64,000 nucleotides of DNA from Microbacterium maritypicum (lineage in GTDB: Bacteria > Actinomycetota > Actinomycetes > Actinomycetales > Microbacteriaceae). The stretch spans positions 2,666,001 through 2,730,000 of the forward strand of contig NZ_CP168030.1 in the NCBI RefSeq assembly GCF_041529975.1. Direction: 5' to 3'. Each line of letters starts with the position of its first letter. The stretch's first letter is position 1. The position numbers and the translations under genes were made by a program. Shown here in pieces: positions 45,108 to 55,349 of the stretch. The notes under the pieces are model-generated. The model was given only the letters and a program-made list of their open reading frames with translations. It ran no database searches and had not been told where the DNA came from.

Positions 45108-46768
45108 CGACGAAGCCCCTGTCCACAGATGTTCTGGTGATCGGATGGGGGCTGGCCGGACTCGTCGCCGCGTCCGAGGCTCTCGACGCCGGCCGTCGCG
45201 TCATCCTGGTGGACCAGGAGCCGCGGACGAACCTCGGCGGTCAGGCCTGGTGGTCGTTCGGCGGGCTCTTCTTCATCGACTCCCCTGAACAGCGGCGGCT
45301 CGGGATCAAGGACTCCCTCGAGCTCGCGACTCAGGACTGGTTCGGCAACGCCGGGTTCGATCGGCCGGAAGACGAATGGCCGAGGCGCTGGGCAGAGGCC
45401 TACCTGCAGTTCGCAGCCGGAGAGAAGCGCTCGTGGCTGCGCGAGCGCGGCGTCGGGTTCTTCCCCGTCGTGGGCTGGGCGGAACGCGGCGGCTACGGCG
45501 CCATCGGACCGGGCAACTCGGTTCCACGATTCCACATCACTTGGGGCACCGGGCCGGGGATCGTCGCACCCTTCGCAGCCGCCATCGAGCAGGGCGAGCG
45601 GGAAGGACGTCTGACGGTCCTCCCGCGACACCGCGTCTCCGAGCTCGTGGTGACCGACGGCGCGGTCACCGGTGCGCGCGGAAACGTGCTCGCCTCGTCG
45701 GGCGCATCGCGTGGTGCGGTGTCGTCGCGCGAGATCATCGGCGAGTTCGAGATCGCGGCACGGGCGACCATCGTCTCCTCTGGCGGCATCGGGGGGAACC
45801 ACAACCTCGTGCGGGCTGCATGGCCCGAACGCCTCGGCACTCCCCCCGAGCACATGCTCACAGGGGTACCGGCCTATGTCGACGGATCGATGTACAGCGT
45901 CAGCGCGGCCGCCGGTGCGCGGTTCATCAATGGCGACCGGATGTGGCACTACGTCGAGGGCATCACGAACTGGGACCCGGTGTGGCCGTCTCACGGCATC
46001 CGCATCCTCCCCGGGCCGTCGTCGCTCTGGCTGGATGCGACGGGCAAGCGCCTCCCGGTACCCCTGTTCCCCGGGTTCGACACGCTGGGAACGCTCGCGC
46101 ACCTGCGTACGACCGGTCACGATCACTCCTGGTTCGTCACCTCGCGGCAGATCGTCGAGAAGGAGTTCGCGCTCTCGGGCAGCGAACAGAACCCCGACCT
46201 CACCGGCAAAGATGTTCAGCTGCTGCTGAAATCCCGACTCGCCAAGGGACCGACCGGGCCGGTGCAGTCGTTCCTCGACGAAGGTGAGGACTTCATCGTC
46301 GAGAACGACCTCGAGTCGCTGCTCGAGCAGATGCAGCGCCACCCCGGCGGCGAGTTCCTCGACATCGACAACGTCCGCCGCGAGGTGGTCGCCCGAGATC
46401 GAGAGATGGACAACGACTTCACGAAGGATGCGCAGATCGGCATGCTTCGTTCCATGCGTGGTTATCGCGGCGACAAGCTGATCCGCACCGCAGCACCACA
46501 TCGCTTGCAGGACCCGAGCGCCGGGCCGCTAGTGGCGGTCAAACTCCACGTCCTCACGCGCAAGTCGCTCGGCGGCATCAACACCGACCTCGCAGGCCGC
46601 GCCCTCGATGCGAACGGAGACCCGATCCCCGGACTCTACGCCGCAGGTGAGGCGAGCGGTTTCGGCGGCGGTGGAGTTCACGGCTATCGCGCGCTCGAGG
46701 GGACCTTCCTCGGCGGATGCCTGTTCTCGGGGCGAACCGCCGGCCGCGCGGCCGCAGCAGCGGGCTGA
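45104..46768 (+). CDS. FAD-binding dehydrogenase (fumarate reductase/KstD-like)
   Basis: 554-residue flavoprotein of the succinate dehydrogenase/fumarate reductase flavoprotein superfamily. The Rossmann ADP site is [30 protein letters not shown] with [11 protein letters not shown]; the C-terminal flavin contact is [29 protein letters not shown]. Substrate unknown; KstD-type steroid and 3-oxo compounds are possibilities. Start at the ATG at 45104, coupled to the globin gene. The larger in-frame extension crosses the globin gene and is not used. Confidence 0.92.
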   Translation: MTTKPLSTDVLVIGWGLAGLVAASEALDAGRRVILVDQEPRTNLGGQAWWSFGGLFFIDSPEQRRLGIKDSLELATQDWFGNAGFDRPEDEWPRRWAEAYLQFAAGEKRSWLRERGVGFFPVVGWAERGGYGAIGPGNSVPRFHITWGTGPGIVAPFAAAIEQGEREGRLTVLPRHRVSELVVTDGAVTGARGNVLASSGASRGAVSSREIIGEFEIAARATIVSSGGIGGNHNLVRAAWPERLGTPPEHMLTGVPAYVDGSMYSVSAAAGARFINGDRMWHYVEGITNWDPVWPSHGIRILPGPSSLWLDATGKRLPVPLFPGFDTLGTLAHLRTTGHDHSWFVTSRQIVEKEFALSGSEQNPDLTGKDVQLLLKSRLAKGPTGPVQSFLDEGEDFIVENDLESLLEQMQRHPGGEFLDIDNVRREVVARDREMDNDFTKDAQIGMLRSMRGYRGDKLIRTAAPHRLQDPSAGPLVAVKLHVLTRKSLGGINTDLAGRALDANGDPIPGLYAAGEASGFGGGGVHGYRALEGTFLGGCLFSGRTAGRAAAAAG

Positions 46769-46814
46769 CGAACACGGCCTGGGGCGCTGAGAGCGGCGGA
46801 AATCCGCGCGATGA

Positions 46815-47480
46815 CTAGACGGCGGAACCGGTGGAACGGACGCCCGTCAGCCCGGTGGCCACGGGACCGCGCACGAGCACATGACCGCGACGGAAGGCGA
46901 GACGCGTCCACCTGCCGGATCGGGAAAGCTGGACCTGTTCCTCGCCGGAGATGAACCCCATCGCGTCGGCGGCGAACGCCGTGCCGCGAGGCAGCCCTCC
47001 GAGATCCTCATCGGGTTCACCCCAGATCGCGGCGCGGAGGGCGCGGACCGCTTCCTCGCCCGAACCGGGGCCGGCGCCCCGCGCGACCGCCGAGATCCCC
47101 CACTGCGCGCGCTGGGCGATCGCGGATGCCGCCAGCGCGGCCTCCGGCGTCCACGCGCTCCGAGGCGGGGCGACGCCGGCCCATGCCGGGGACAGACCGG
47201 TCTCCGGGAGCGTGAGCCGATCGGCGTCATCGGTCTTCGAAAGTCGATCGACGACGATGTCGCATTCGAGCTCGGGGTCGGCATGCACGATGCGCATCGC
47301 GAGGATGGTCGGCGTTTGGTCGAACAGACCCTGCGGCGCGAGCACCGCGGTGGTCAGCGCGAGCACACCGTTCGCCGCCTGCAGGCGCACGCCTTCGTCG
47401 GTGATCCTGGTCGCTCGTCCGACGAAGGTCAGAACGTCCTTCGCGGTGTCGGGGTCGGCGAGGAGGAGGTGATGCGTCAC
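46815..47480 (-). CDS. Conserved hypothetical protein
   Basis: 221-residue actinobacterial protein without a recognised domain. It begins GTG with MTHHLLLADPDTAKDVLTFVGRATRITDEGVRLQAANGVLALTTAVL and has no membrane helix or signal peptide; the composition is rich in Ala, Arg and Asp. TAGTTT ends seven bases before the start. It is convergent with the FAD dehydrogenase. I do not recognise its function. Confidence 0.8.
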   Translation of the reverse strand: MTHHLLLADPDTAKDVLTFVGRATRITDEGVRLQAANGVLALTTAVLAPQGLFDQTPTILAMRIVHADPELECDIVVDRLSKTDDADRLTLPETGLSPAWAGVAPPRSAWTPEAALAASAIAQRAQWGISAVARGAGPGSGEEAVRALRAAIWGEPDEDLGGLPRGTAFAADAMGFISGEEQVQLSRSGRWTRLAFRRGHVLVRGPVATGLTGVRSTGSAV

Positions 47481-47487
47481 GCGTTCT

Positions 47488-47493
47488 AAACTA
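47488..47493 (-). promoter_or_regulatory. -10 element of the hypothetical gene
   Basis: TAGTTT ends seven bases before the GTG at 47480. On the plus strand the same stretch contains TAAACT, a possible -10 for the divergent thioesterase. Confidence 0.4.
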
Positions 47494-47530
47494 CCAACGG
47501 TGCGGCATGCGGGGTCGCAGAGAGGAACAC

Positions 47531-48421
47531 ATGAGCGCGGAGCAGCACGCCATCCAGACCGTCGAACGGCTTCTCGAGGTCCTCGATCTCGATGCGGCTC
47601 AGGCTCGCACCACAGAGGACATTTTCACGGGCTCCTCGCACCCGATGCCGAGCGGCCGTATCTACGGGGGCCAGGTGCTCGCCCAGGCTCTGCTCGCCGC
47701 GGAGCGGACACTCCCTGAGGACCGTGCGGTGCATTCGATGCACGGGTACTTCCTCCGTCCTGGGGATGCGAGCCAGGGAATCACCATCGCGGTCGATCGG
47801 ATCCACGACGGCCGATCGTTCTCGACCAGGCGGACCCAGGCTTACCAGAACGGCGTGCCGATCTTCTCGATGATCGCCTCGTTCCAGGACGCCGATCCCG
47901 GGGTGGAGCACGCGGAGCCGATGCCGGCGGGCATTCCCGGCCCGGATGAGCTCGCCCCGGACGAGGAGCGGGTCCACGGGCTACCCGAAGGCACCACGCG
48001 GATGCTCAGTGAGCGAGCGGCCGATGTGCGGCACGTCGACTCACCGCTGTATCTGCCCAGCGAAGATGCACAAGTGCCCCGGCAAGCCGTGTGGATGCGA
48101 CTGCGCGCCCCTCTCCCTGACGACCAGCGGCTTCACCGAGCCGCGCTCGCGTACCTCAGCGACATGACGATCCAGGAATCGATCCTGCGGGCACACGGCG
48201 TCTACTGGGCGCTCCCCGGGCTGAAAGTCGCGAGCCTCGATCACGCGATGTGGTGGCATCGACCTGCGCGCGTCGACGAGTGGCTGCTCTATGTGCAGGA
48301 GTCGCCGAATGCGCGTGGGGGGCGGGGGCTCGCCACCGGACGGATCTACACGCGCGACGGCGCGCTGGTCGCGAGCGTCGCACAGGAGATCATGATCCGC
48401 GTGCCCGAGGAGTCGCCCTAG
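47531..48421 (+). CDS. tesB: Acyl-CoA thioesterase II (TesB family)
   Basis: 296-residue double hot-dog thioesterase that frees fatty acids from acyl-CoA. Typical segments are DIFTGSSHPMPSGRIYGGQVLAQALLAA, SMHGYFLRPGD, VDRIHDGRSFSTRR, and the second half LSDMTIQESIL, SLDHAMWWHRPARVDEWLLYVQESP. The ATG at 47531 has GAGGAAC upstream. It converges on a second thioesterase gene. Confidence 0.94.
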   Translation: MSAEQHAIQTVERLLEVLDLDAAQARTTEDIFTGSSHPMPSGRIYGGQVLAQALLAAERTLPEDRAVHSMHGYFLRPGDASQGITIAVDRIHDGRSFSTRRTQAYQNGVPIFSMIASFQDADPGVEHAEPMPAGIPGPDELAPDEERVHGLPEGTTRMLSERAADVRHVDSPLYLPSEDAQVPRQAVWMRLRAPLPDDQRLHRAALAYLSDMTIQESILRAHGVYWALPGLKVASLDHAMWWHRPARVDEWLLYVQESPNARGGRGLATGRIYTRDGALVASVAQEIMIRVPEESP

Positions 48422-48451
48422 GGCTCGGTCACACCGGTACCCGCCGCGACG

Positions 48452-48937
48452 TCAGCGGTGGGAGTACTCGATCGAGTCGCCCACATACGGCTCCCAGGCG
48501 TCGCGCATCTCCTGAGTGAGTCGGGTGGGGCGCCCGGTCTGAGCGTCGACCAGCACGATGATCGCCGTCGATCGCGCGTAGATCTGTCGCGGTTCTGCGG
48601 TCGGGTCGTTGTGGACCTCGTAGCAGACTTCGACGCTGGAGCCGCCGAGCTTGCCGAACCACATCTGCACCTCGAGCGGACGTCGCTGATATGGCACGGG
48701 CGCGAGGTACTCGATCTCCTGTCGCGCGATGAGGGTCAGGATTCCCTCGTCGATGCCGGAGTCGAGCACCGCCGTCGATGGCGCCTTCTCACCGGGGCCG
48801 GCACGCCAGAAGGCTCTGACGCGAGCCTCCTCGAGCAGTTTCAGCATCGAGGTGTTGTTGACGTGATTGAACGCATCCAGATCACCCCAGCGGAGGTGGA
48901 TCGGGATGTGCAGACGCGGCCCCGGTGAAGCGGACAT
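48452..48937 (-). CDS. 4-hydroxybenzoyl-CoA thioesterase-like (4HBT) acyl-CoA thioesterase
   Basis: 161-residue single hot-dog thioesterase. The catalytic loop is LRWGDLDAFNHVNNTSML; a helix and strands follow with the family's LEVQMWFGKLGGSSVEVCYEV. It lies 7 bp after ettA and is probably transcribed with it. Substrate unknown. Confidence 0.92.
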   Translation of the reverse strand: MSASPGPRLHIPIHLRWGDLDAFNHVNNTSMLKLLEEARVRAFWRAGPGEKAPSTAVLDSGIDEGILTLIARQEIEYLAPVPYQRRPLEVQMWFGKLGGSSVEVCYEVHNDPTAEPRQIYARSTAIIVLVDAQTGRPTRLTQEMRDAWEPYVGDSIEYSHR

Positions 48938-48944
48938 CGCGGCC

Positions 48945-50624
<1,680 letters not shown>

Positions 50625-50897
50625 ACCGTTTAAACACCTTTGCTGATCAGAATCGAACCTGCCATCGCACTGCTGAAGCGGTGCGGAAATCTACCTAAGA
50701 CTACCTCCGGGGCGGCAGTCAGACGATTCCCCGGCACCTGGACTGAGCTCCGCCGTCTGCCGGACTCCACGCGCGCCCGAGGTCAGCCTCGCACGTCGGT
50801 GCGCTGCGGAGCCATCACGCTGTCCGCAATCACCGCGTCCGAGGATGATCAGCGTGAAGAATAGATCGTGACGGATGTACCAACGGCCCTTGGCGTG
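50625..50897. other. Longest intergenic stretch
   Basis: It separates ettA from the lipoprotein gene. A GTTTAAAC sequence at 50628-50635 stands out in a high-GC setting and lies close to the ettA start. I see no tRNA, terminator-grade hairpin or supported ORF. Confidence 0.5.
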
Positions 50898-51395
50898 TCA
50901 CCAGTCGATCGGACGTGTGGTGCCCACCAGGCAGCGCCCCTCGGCGAGCTGCGGCATCACGACGGTGACGACACGTCCCGTGGAGGGACCCACCTGACCG
51001 ACGAGACATTCGCTGTCGCCCCAGCGCACGGAGAACTGCAGGCTCTCCGCAGGGTTGCCGACCGTCGACTGATCCTGCGTCACCTGCATCGCGCTCCGAT
51101 CGAATCCCGCCGTGACCAGAGCATCGATGTACGCTCGCCCGGCCCCCCGCTGATCCGTTGCCCAGACGCGTTCGGCCACCGAGGTGAAGACCGGGAGGTT
51201 CTCCTCGGCTGTGCCGTCGGGCACGAGCGTCGGTTCCGCAGGAGTCGTCGTCCCGGGAGTCGGCGACGCGACAGCCGTGGGCGATGCAGACGGGCCGGGA
51301 GTCGGCGCACAGGCGGAGAGCAGCAGGAACGCGGCGATCGAAGCCGCAAGGGCACCGGCCGCGCGCGGCGACGTGAAGACCGGACGACGAAGCAC
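50898..51395 (-). CDS. Putative lipoprotein (DUF6993 type)
   Basis: 165-residue exported lipoprotein. The signal peptide (about residues 12-29) ends in the lipobox LLSAC; a Pro/Thr/Ala-rich linker follows, then a compact C-terminal domain (PVFTSVAERVWATDQRGAGRAYIDALVTAGFD, EGRCLVGTTRPIDW) with two cysteines that may pair. Function unknown. It precedes nothing obvious; the ssb gene lies on the same strand 82 bp upstream. Confidence 0.85.
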   Translation of the reverse strand: MLRRPVFTSPRAAGALAASIAAFLLLSACAPTPGPSASPTAVASPTPGTTTPAEPTLVPDGTAEENLPVFTSVAERVWATDQRGAGRAYIDALVTAGFDRSAMQVTQDQSTVGNPAESLQFSVRWGDSECLVGQVGPSTGRVVTVVMPQLAEGRCLVGTTRPIDW

Positions 51396-51477
51396 ACGCC
51401 GAGTCTACGTCTCCCCGCAATCCGACCCTGCACGCCGCCGGCGCCCCACCCCGCTGAATCGAGCGCGGAGCCGCCCG

Positions 51478-51993
51478 TCAGGACATGGCACCCGCGGTCG
51501 AGGCAGGCGCAGCCCACGACAGGTCCAGCGGCTCGGAATCATGCAGGCCCTGCTCCGACCCGGGATCATCGTGCACCGATTCCTCTGGGCTGTTGCCCTC
51601 TGCATTCGGCGTCGCGGAGGGTCCGGCCGCAGCCGGACGCGACTGCGGCCGATAAGCCGTCGTTCCCCACCGCAGGTCATGCCCGATGGTGTCCGCGTCG
51701 ATGTCGACGCTCGTGCCGTGCTTGCCGTTGCTCTCCCAGTTGCGGATCTTCAGCCGCCCGGTGACGATCACGCTGTCCCCGGTTCGCAACGATGCCTTCG
51801 CATTCTCGCCGAGGCTCCGGAAGGCGGCGACCGAGAACCAGTTGGTGCCGGAATCCGTCCACTCCTGCGTGGCGGCGTCGAAACGACGATGAGTACTCGC
51901 GAGACGGAAGTTCGTGACGGGCACGCCTCCCCCGGTCTGACCCTGGGTCGGATCCGTGGCGACTCTTCCCACGATGGTGACCATGCCGATCAT
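51478..51993 (-). CDS. Single-stranded DNA-binding protein, paralogue without acidic tip
   Basis: 171-residue SSB. The OB-fold (MVTIVGRVATDP, GVPVTNFRLASTHRRFD, TNWFSVAAFRSLGENAKASLRTGDSVIVTGRLKIRNW) is clear. The tail is not the usual DDDIPF-type tip but ends EPLDLSWAAPASTAGAMS, so partner binding through the tip may be lost or altered. Such accessory SSBs are known in actinobacteria for competence or chromosome segregation. The ATG at 51993 has AAAGGAC upstream. The main SSB gene with rpsF/rpsR is not in the window. Confidence 0.92.
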   Translation of the reverse strand: MIGMVTIVGRVATDPTQGQTGGGVPVTNFRLASTHRRFDAATQEWTDSGTNWFSVAAFRSLGENAKASLRTGDSVIVTGRLKIRNWESNGKHGTSVDIDADTIGHDLRWGTTAYRPQSRPAAAGPSATPNAEGNSPEESVHDDPGSEQGLHDSEPLDLSWAAPASTAGAMS

Positions 51994-52202
51994 GTGCTGT
52001 CCTTTCGTCGACCGGAGCGGAGCCCGTCCGGATCGCCCCAGCCTGGCCCGCACCGCACCCGGCAACCGACCTGGAATACGCGAAGCGTGGACAGCGCTCA
52101 TGAACGCCTTGCGGTGCAGAAAGGGCAGATCACAGCGCGTGTCGCCACGGACAGGCGAATGTCGGTGGTCGGTCATAGCTTCGAATCACGAAAGGAGTTC
52201 CG

Positions 52203-52472
52203 ATGTCCGAAAGCTTGACCACCTCTCTCCCCGACGTCCCCTATGCGACGCCCCGGCTCTCTTCTCCCCGCGAGCACCTCGTCCGCGCCGCGGATCACCT
52301 TTGGCGCGTGCAGGACCGACGAGAACATGTCCTCGGCCACCTGCGTATCGTCGCCGATCCCCTCGGAATCCGATATCGCGCCGAGCGCCTGCACCTCGCG
52401 ACCGGGGTCTTTCGCGTGATCGGTGAGTTCTGGCGTGCGGACGACGCGGTCGCCGCGCTTCGCTACTGCTGA
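52203..52472 (+). CDS. Small conserved-looking hypothetical protein
   Basis: 89-residue protein divergent from the ssb paralogue. An AAAGGAG site lies five to eleven bases before the ATG, and codon use fits real coding. The C-terminal half (HLRIVADPLGIRYRAERLHLATGVFRVIGEFWRADDAVAALRYC) looks like a compact alpha-beta fold. No known family recognised. The pairing with ssb is the main clue. Confidence 0.75.
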   Translation: MSESLTTSLPDVPYATPRLSSPREHLVRAADHLWRVQDRREHVLGHLRIVADPLGIRYRAERLHLATGVFRVIGEFWRADDAVAALRYC

Positions 52473-52552
52473 GGCAGGAGTATCGCGCCCGACCGGGTCG
52501 ATGGGCTCATCGCGACGAGCTCGCGCCCCGTCCGACACGGATCGGGTGAAGG

Positions 52553-52625
52553 TGCCCCCGGCAGGATTCGAACCTGCGACCAAGAGATTAGAAGGCTCCT
52601 GCTCTATCCCCTGAGCTACGGAGGC
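52553..52625 (-). tRNA. tRNA-Arg (anticodon UCU)
   Basis: Complete cloverleaf: acceptor GCCTCCG with CGGGGGC, D-loop GGGGAT, anticodon loop CTTCTAA with UCU, T-loop TTCGAAT, discriminator A. No CCA encoded. It reads AGA and AGG, rare codons in this high-GC genome. Confidence 0.96.
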
Positions 52626-52700
52626 GCACGCTTCTAGAGTATCGCGGACCCGACGATGCTCGAGGAAGGGCATCTTCCCCAGCGATGTCGGGGCCGTCGA

Positions 52701-52706
52701 TAGGAT
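52701..52706 (+). promoter_or_regulatory. -10 element of orn
   Basis: TAGGAT ends exactly six bases before the ATG at 52713, giving a leaderless start. Confidence 0.6.
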
Positions 52707-52712
52707 GGCGGC

Positions 52713-53339
52713 ATGGTATCTGCGTCCGAGAACGATCGTCTCGTCTGGGTCGACTGCGAGATGACGGGCCTCGATCTCGCGGTCGATGAGCTCGTGGAGA
52801 TCGCTGTCGTCATCACCGATTTCGAGCTCAACCCCGTCGATCCCGGTTTTCAGGTGGTGATCCGCCCCGGCGCTGCAGCCCTCGAGCACATGAATGACTT
52901 CGTGACCAAGATGCACGAGACGTCCGGCCTGATCCTGGAGATCCCGCATGGGGTCTCTCTCGAAGAGGCCGAGGAACAGACACTCGCATACATCAAGCGC
53001 TTCGTTCCGCTCGAGCGCAAGGCGCCGCTCGCCGGCAACACGATCGGTACCGACAGGATGTTCCTCGCGAAGTACATGCCGCAGGTCGACCAGTGGCTGC
53101 ACTACCGGAACGTTGACGTCTCCAGCATCAAGGAGCTCTCGCGGCGGTGGTACCCACGCGTCTTCTTCCAGGCACCGGCGAAGGACGGCGGGCACCGAGC
53201 GCTGGCCGACATCCTGGAGTCGATCCGCGAACTCCGCTACTACCGAGAGGCTGTCTTCGTCGACGAGCCCGGCCCGTCGAGCGACGACGCACGGGAGATC
53301 GCCACCCGTACGGTGTCCGAGTTCACTCCGAACATGTAA
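52713..53339 (+). CDS. orn: Oligoribonuclease
   Basis: 208-residue DEDDh exoribonuclease that degrades 2- to 5-mer RNAs and pGpG, the last step of RNA turnover and of c-di-GMP signalling. Motifs are LVWVDCEMTGLD, the second catalytic Asp in NTIGTDRMFL, and HRALADI. It is leaderless by the TAGGAT element. A tRNA-His follows 36 bp after the stop. Confidence 0.96.
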   Translation: MVSASENDRLVWVDCEMTGLDLAVDELVEIAVVITDFELNPVDPGFQVVIRPGAAALEHMNDFVTKMHETSGLILEIPHGVSLEEAEEQTLAYIKRFVPLERKAPLAGNTIGTDRMFLAKYMPQVDQWLHYRNVDVSSIKELSRRWYPRVFFQAPAKDGGHRALADILESIRELRYYREAVFVDEPGPSSDDAREIATRTVSEFTPNM

Positions 53340-53375
53340 TAGACTCGTATGGTTGCCTGCTCCGGCGGGCACATG

Positions 53376-53448
53376 GTGGGTATAGCTCAGCTGGTAGAGC
53401 GCTGGCTTGTGGTGCCGGATGTCGCGGGTTCGAGTCCCGTTACTCACC
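53376..53448 (+). tRNA. tRNA-His (anticodon GUG)
   Basis: Acceptor GTGGGTA pairs with TACTCAC; the extra G at 53375 pairs with the discriminator C, the hallmark of tRNA-His. The anticodon loop TTGTGGT gives GUG and the T-loop is TTCGAGT. CCA not encoded. A hairpin follows. Confidence 0.97.
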
Positions 53449-53456
53449 CTCAGGGA

Positions 53457-53486
53457 GAAGGCCCGAACCGCATGGTTCGGGCCTTC
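53457..53486 (+). terminator. Hairpin terminator after tRNA-His
   Basis: A 13-bp perfect stem (GAAGGCCCGAACC with its complement) over a GCAT loop, followed by TTCG. Confidence 0.85.
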
Positions 53487-53527
53487 TTCGCATCGCCGAG
53501 CTGATCCGCCCGTCCCCACCGAAGCCC

Positions 53528-53533
53528 TAGACT
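53528..53533 (+). promoter_or_regulatory. -10 element of the LysE-family gene
   Basis: TAGACT ends exactly six bases before the second of two adjacent GTG codons (53540). Confidence 0.55.
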
Positions 53534-53539
53534 TGCGTG

Positions 53540-54169
53540 GTGTCGCTCGCGGTCTGGTTCTCCTTGCTCACCGCGTCGGTGGTGATCAGCTTCACCCCCG
53601 GAGCAGGCGCCATCAACACGATGTCGAATGCGCTCAACCAGGGGTGGAAGCGCTCGATCTGGGGAATCATCGGGCAGCAGATCGCATTGATCGTGCATGT
53701 CGCGATCGTCGCGGCAGGCGTCGGTCTGCTCGTCTCGCGCTCGGAGTTCCTGTTCAACACCATCCGGTACGCCGGGGCGGCCTATCTCGTGTTCCTCGGC
53801 ATTCGCCTGATCCTCACGAAACCTGCGGGCACCCTGGATGACGCTCCCGTGCCCGTCGACTCTCATGAGAGTCACTGGTCGATGATCCGACGGGGGTTCT
53901 GGGTCAACCTGCTCAACCCCAAGGCGATCGTCTTCTTCTTGGCGTTCATCCCGCAGTTCATCCGGCTCGACGAGCCTCCGGTGCCGCAGTACCTCACGCT
54001 GGTCGCGACGGTGATCGTGGTCGACGTGATCGTGATGTGGGGGTTCTTCGCGGCCGCGGCCCGCCCGTTCCGGCGCCTCACGAGATCCGTGCGCGGCCAA
54101 CGCATCCTCAACCTGGTGTTCGGCGTTCTCTTCATCGCTGTGGCCGGCGTGCTCGTCCTGCTGCACTGA
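53540..54169 (+). CDS. LysE/RhtB-family amino acid exporter
   Basis: 209-residue translocator with about six membrane helices. The N-terminal VSFTPGAGA-like pattern appears as VVISFTPGAGAINTMSNALNQGWKRS, then GRGVNLLNPKAIVFFLAFIPQF-like segments (FWVNLLNPKAIVFFLAF). Homoserine, threonine or lysine export is family knowledge; substrate not decidable. The GTG at 53540 is preferred over 53537 because of promoter spacing. Confidence 0.92.
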   Translation: MSLAVWFSLLTASVVISFTPGAGAINTMSNALNQGWKRSIWGIIGQQIALIVHVAIVAAGVGLLVSRSEFLFNTIRYAGAAYLVFLGIRLILTKPAGTLDDAPVPVDSHESHWSMIRRGFWVNLLNPKAIVFFLAFIPQFIRLDEPPVPQYLTLVATVIVVDVIVMWGFFAAAARPFRRLTRSVRGQRILNLVFGVLFIAVAGVLVLLH

Positions 54170-54194
54170 TCCGACACGGGAGCCCGCGCGCCTC

Positions 54195-54200
54195 TAGGCT
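54195..54200 (+). promoter_or_regulatory. -10 element of the metallopeptidase-clpS-DUF2017 operon
   Basis: TAGGCT ends seven bases before the ATG at 54208. Confidence 0.5.
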
Positions 54201-54207
54201 GGACACG

Positions 54208-54555
54208 ATGGACATGGATGCCGCCGCCTTCGAAGAACTGGTGATCGACGAGCTCGACCTCCTGCCCGACGACATGGTGGAAGGACTCGAGAACGTCGTG
54301 TTCGTCGTCGAGGACCGGCCGGAGGACGGCAGCCTGGATCTGCTGGGCCTGTACGACGGTCTAGCGCTCACCGAACGCACACAATACGGTATGGGCGAGC
54401 TTCCCGACCGGATCGTGCTCTATCGCGAGCCGCATCTCGCGCAGTGCGAAACCCTGCACGAGCTCCGCGACGAGGTTCACACGACCCTGGTCCACGAGAT
54501 CGCTCACTTCTACGGCATCGACGATGAGCAGCTCCACGAGATGGGCTGGGCATGA
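54208..54555 (+). CDS. Minimal zinc metallopeptidase family protein
   Basis: 115-residue zincin-like protein. The zinc motif is TLVHEIAHFYGIDDEQLHEMGW near the C-terminus, with an acidic N-terminal half. The family of about 115 residues is widespread in actinobacteria next to clpS. Activity is unproven. Its stop region overlaps clpS by four bases. Confidence 0.9.
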   Translation: MDMDAAAFEELVIDELDLLPDDMVEGLENVVFVVEDRPEDGSLDLLGLYDGLALTERTQYGMGELPDRIVLYREPHLAQCETLHELRDEVHTTLVHEIAHFYGIDDEQLHEMGWA

Positions 54556-54848
54556 TGGCGAGGATCGCCCACCCGGAACTCGATGAGATCGTCGACCTCA
54601 GCGCCGCCCCGCTCGAGCCGTGGCAGGTCGTGGTGTGGAACGACCCCGTGAACCTCATGAGTTACGTGGTCCGCGTGTTCCGGACCTACTTCGGGTACTC
54701 GCTCGACCACGCCACCGCTCTGATGCTCGCCGTGCACAACGAGGGACACGCGATCGTCGCCACCGGACCGCGAGAGACCATGGAGGTGCATGCGCAGGCC
54801 ATGCACGACTTCGGGCTCTGGGCCACCGTCAGGAAGGCACCGCTGTGA
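54552..54848 (+). CDS. clpS: ATP-dependent Clp protease adaptor ClpS
   Basis: 98-residue adaptor that delivers N-degron proteins to ClpAP/ClpCP. The N-degron pocket residues are in VVWNDPVNLMSYVVRVFRTYFGYS and the HNEGHAIV segment; MEVHAQAMHDFGLWATV completes the fold. Two ATGs (54552 and 54555) are possible; the first overlaps the metallopeptidase stop. Confidence 0.96.
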   Translation: MMARIAHPELDEIVDLSAAPLEPWQVVVWNDPVNLMSYVVRVFRTYFGYSLDHATALMLAVHNEGHAIVATGPRETMEVHAQAMHDFGLWATVRKAPL

Positions 54849-55348
54849 GCGACGACATCATCGTCATGCCCATCACCGTGATCGAGGAGTTCCACCTGTC
54901 CCGGCTCGTCGAGGACTTCATCGAGCTCGTCAGCGAATCACGGGGCACGGATGATCCGGCCATCGACCGGTTGACGCCGAACCCCTATCCCGAAGACTCG
55001 GATGCTGCGGCCGAGTTCGCCGATGCCACGCGGGACGATCTCCTCGATCGTCGTCTCGCCGACGCGCGCAGGGTCCGCGCGGCGCTGGATGAGTACCCCA
55101 CGGGTATCGACTCGCTCACGGAGGAAGACGCGCTCGAAGTGCGAGAGACCCTCATCGCGTTCGAGAGCCTCGAAGCCTGGCTTCGAACGCTCACCGCCAT
55201 CCGTCTCGTCATCGCCACGCGACTCGGAATCACGTCCGATGTCCAGCCCGGCGAAGACGGCCGCCACGATGTCTACGAATGGGTCGGCTATCGGCTGGAG
55301 CTGATCATCCAGGCTGCCGATGAGGCGGAACCCGCGTCGGAGATCTGA
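54845..55348 (+). CDS. DUF2017 family protein
   Basis: 167-residue acidic helical protein. DUF2017 genes follow clpS throughout actinobacteria, which suggests a link to N-degron or Clp proteolysis, but no function is known. GTG at 54845 overlaps the clpS stop (GTGA). Confidence 0.92.
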   Translation: MSDDIIVMPITVIEEFHLSRLVEDFIELVSESRGTDDPAIDRLTPNPYPEDSDAAAEFADATRDDLLDRRLADARRVRAALDEYPTGIDSLTEEDALEVRETLIAFESLEAWLRTLTAIRLVIATRLGITSDVQPGEDGRHDVYEWVGYRLELIIQAADEAEPASEI

Positions 55349-55349
55349 C

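Noticed and set aside
45083..46501. 472-codon open frame antisense to the FAD dehydrogenase
   Set aside because: The dehydrogenase has clear FAD motifs; the antisense frame shows none.
50640..50864. 74-codon plus-strand frame in the gap before ettA
   Set aside because: No ribosome site, no homology that I recognise, and composition like shadow frames.
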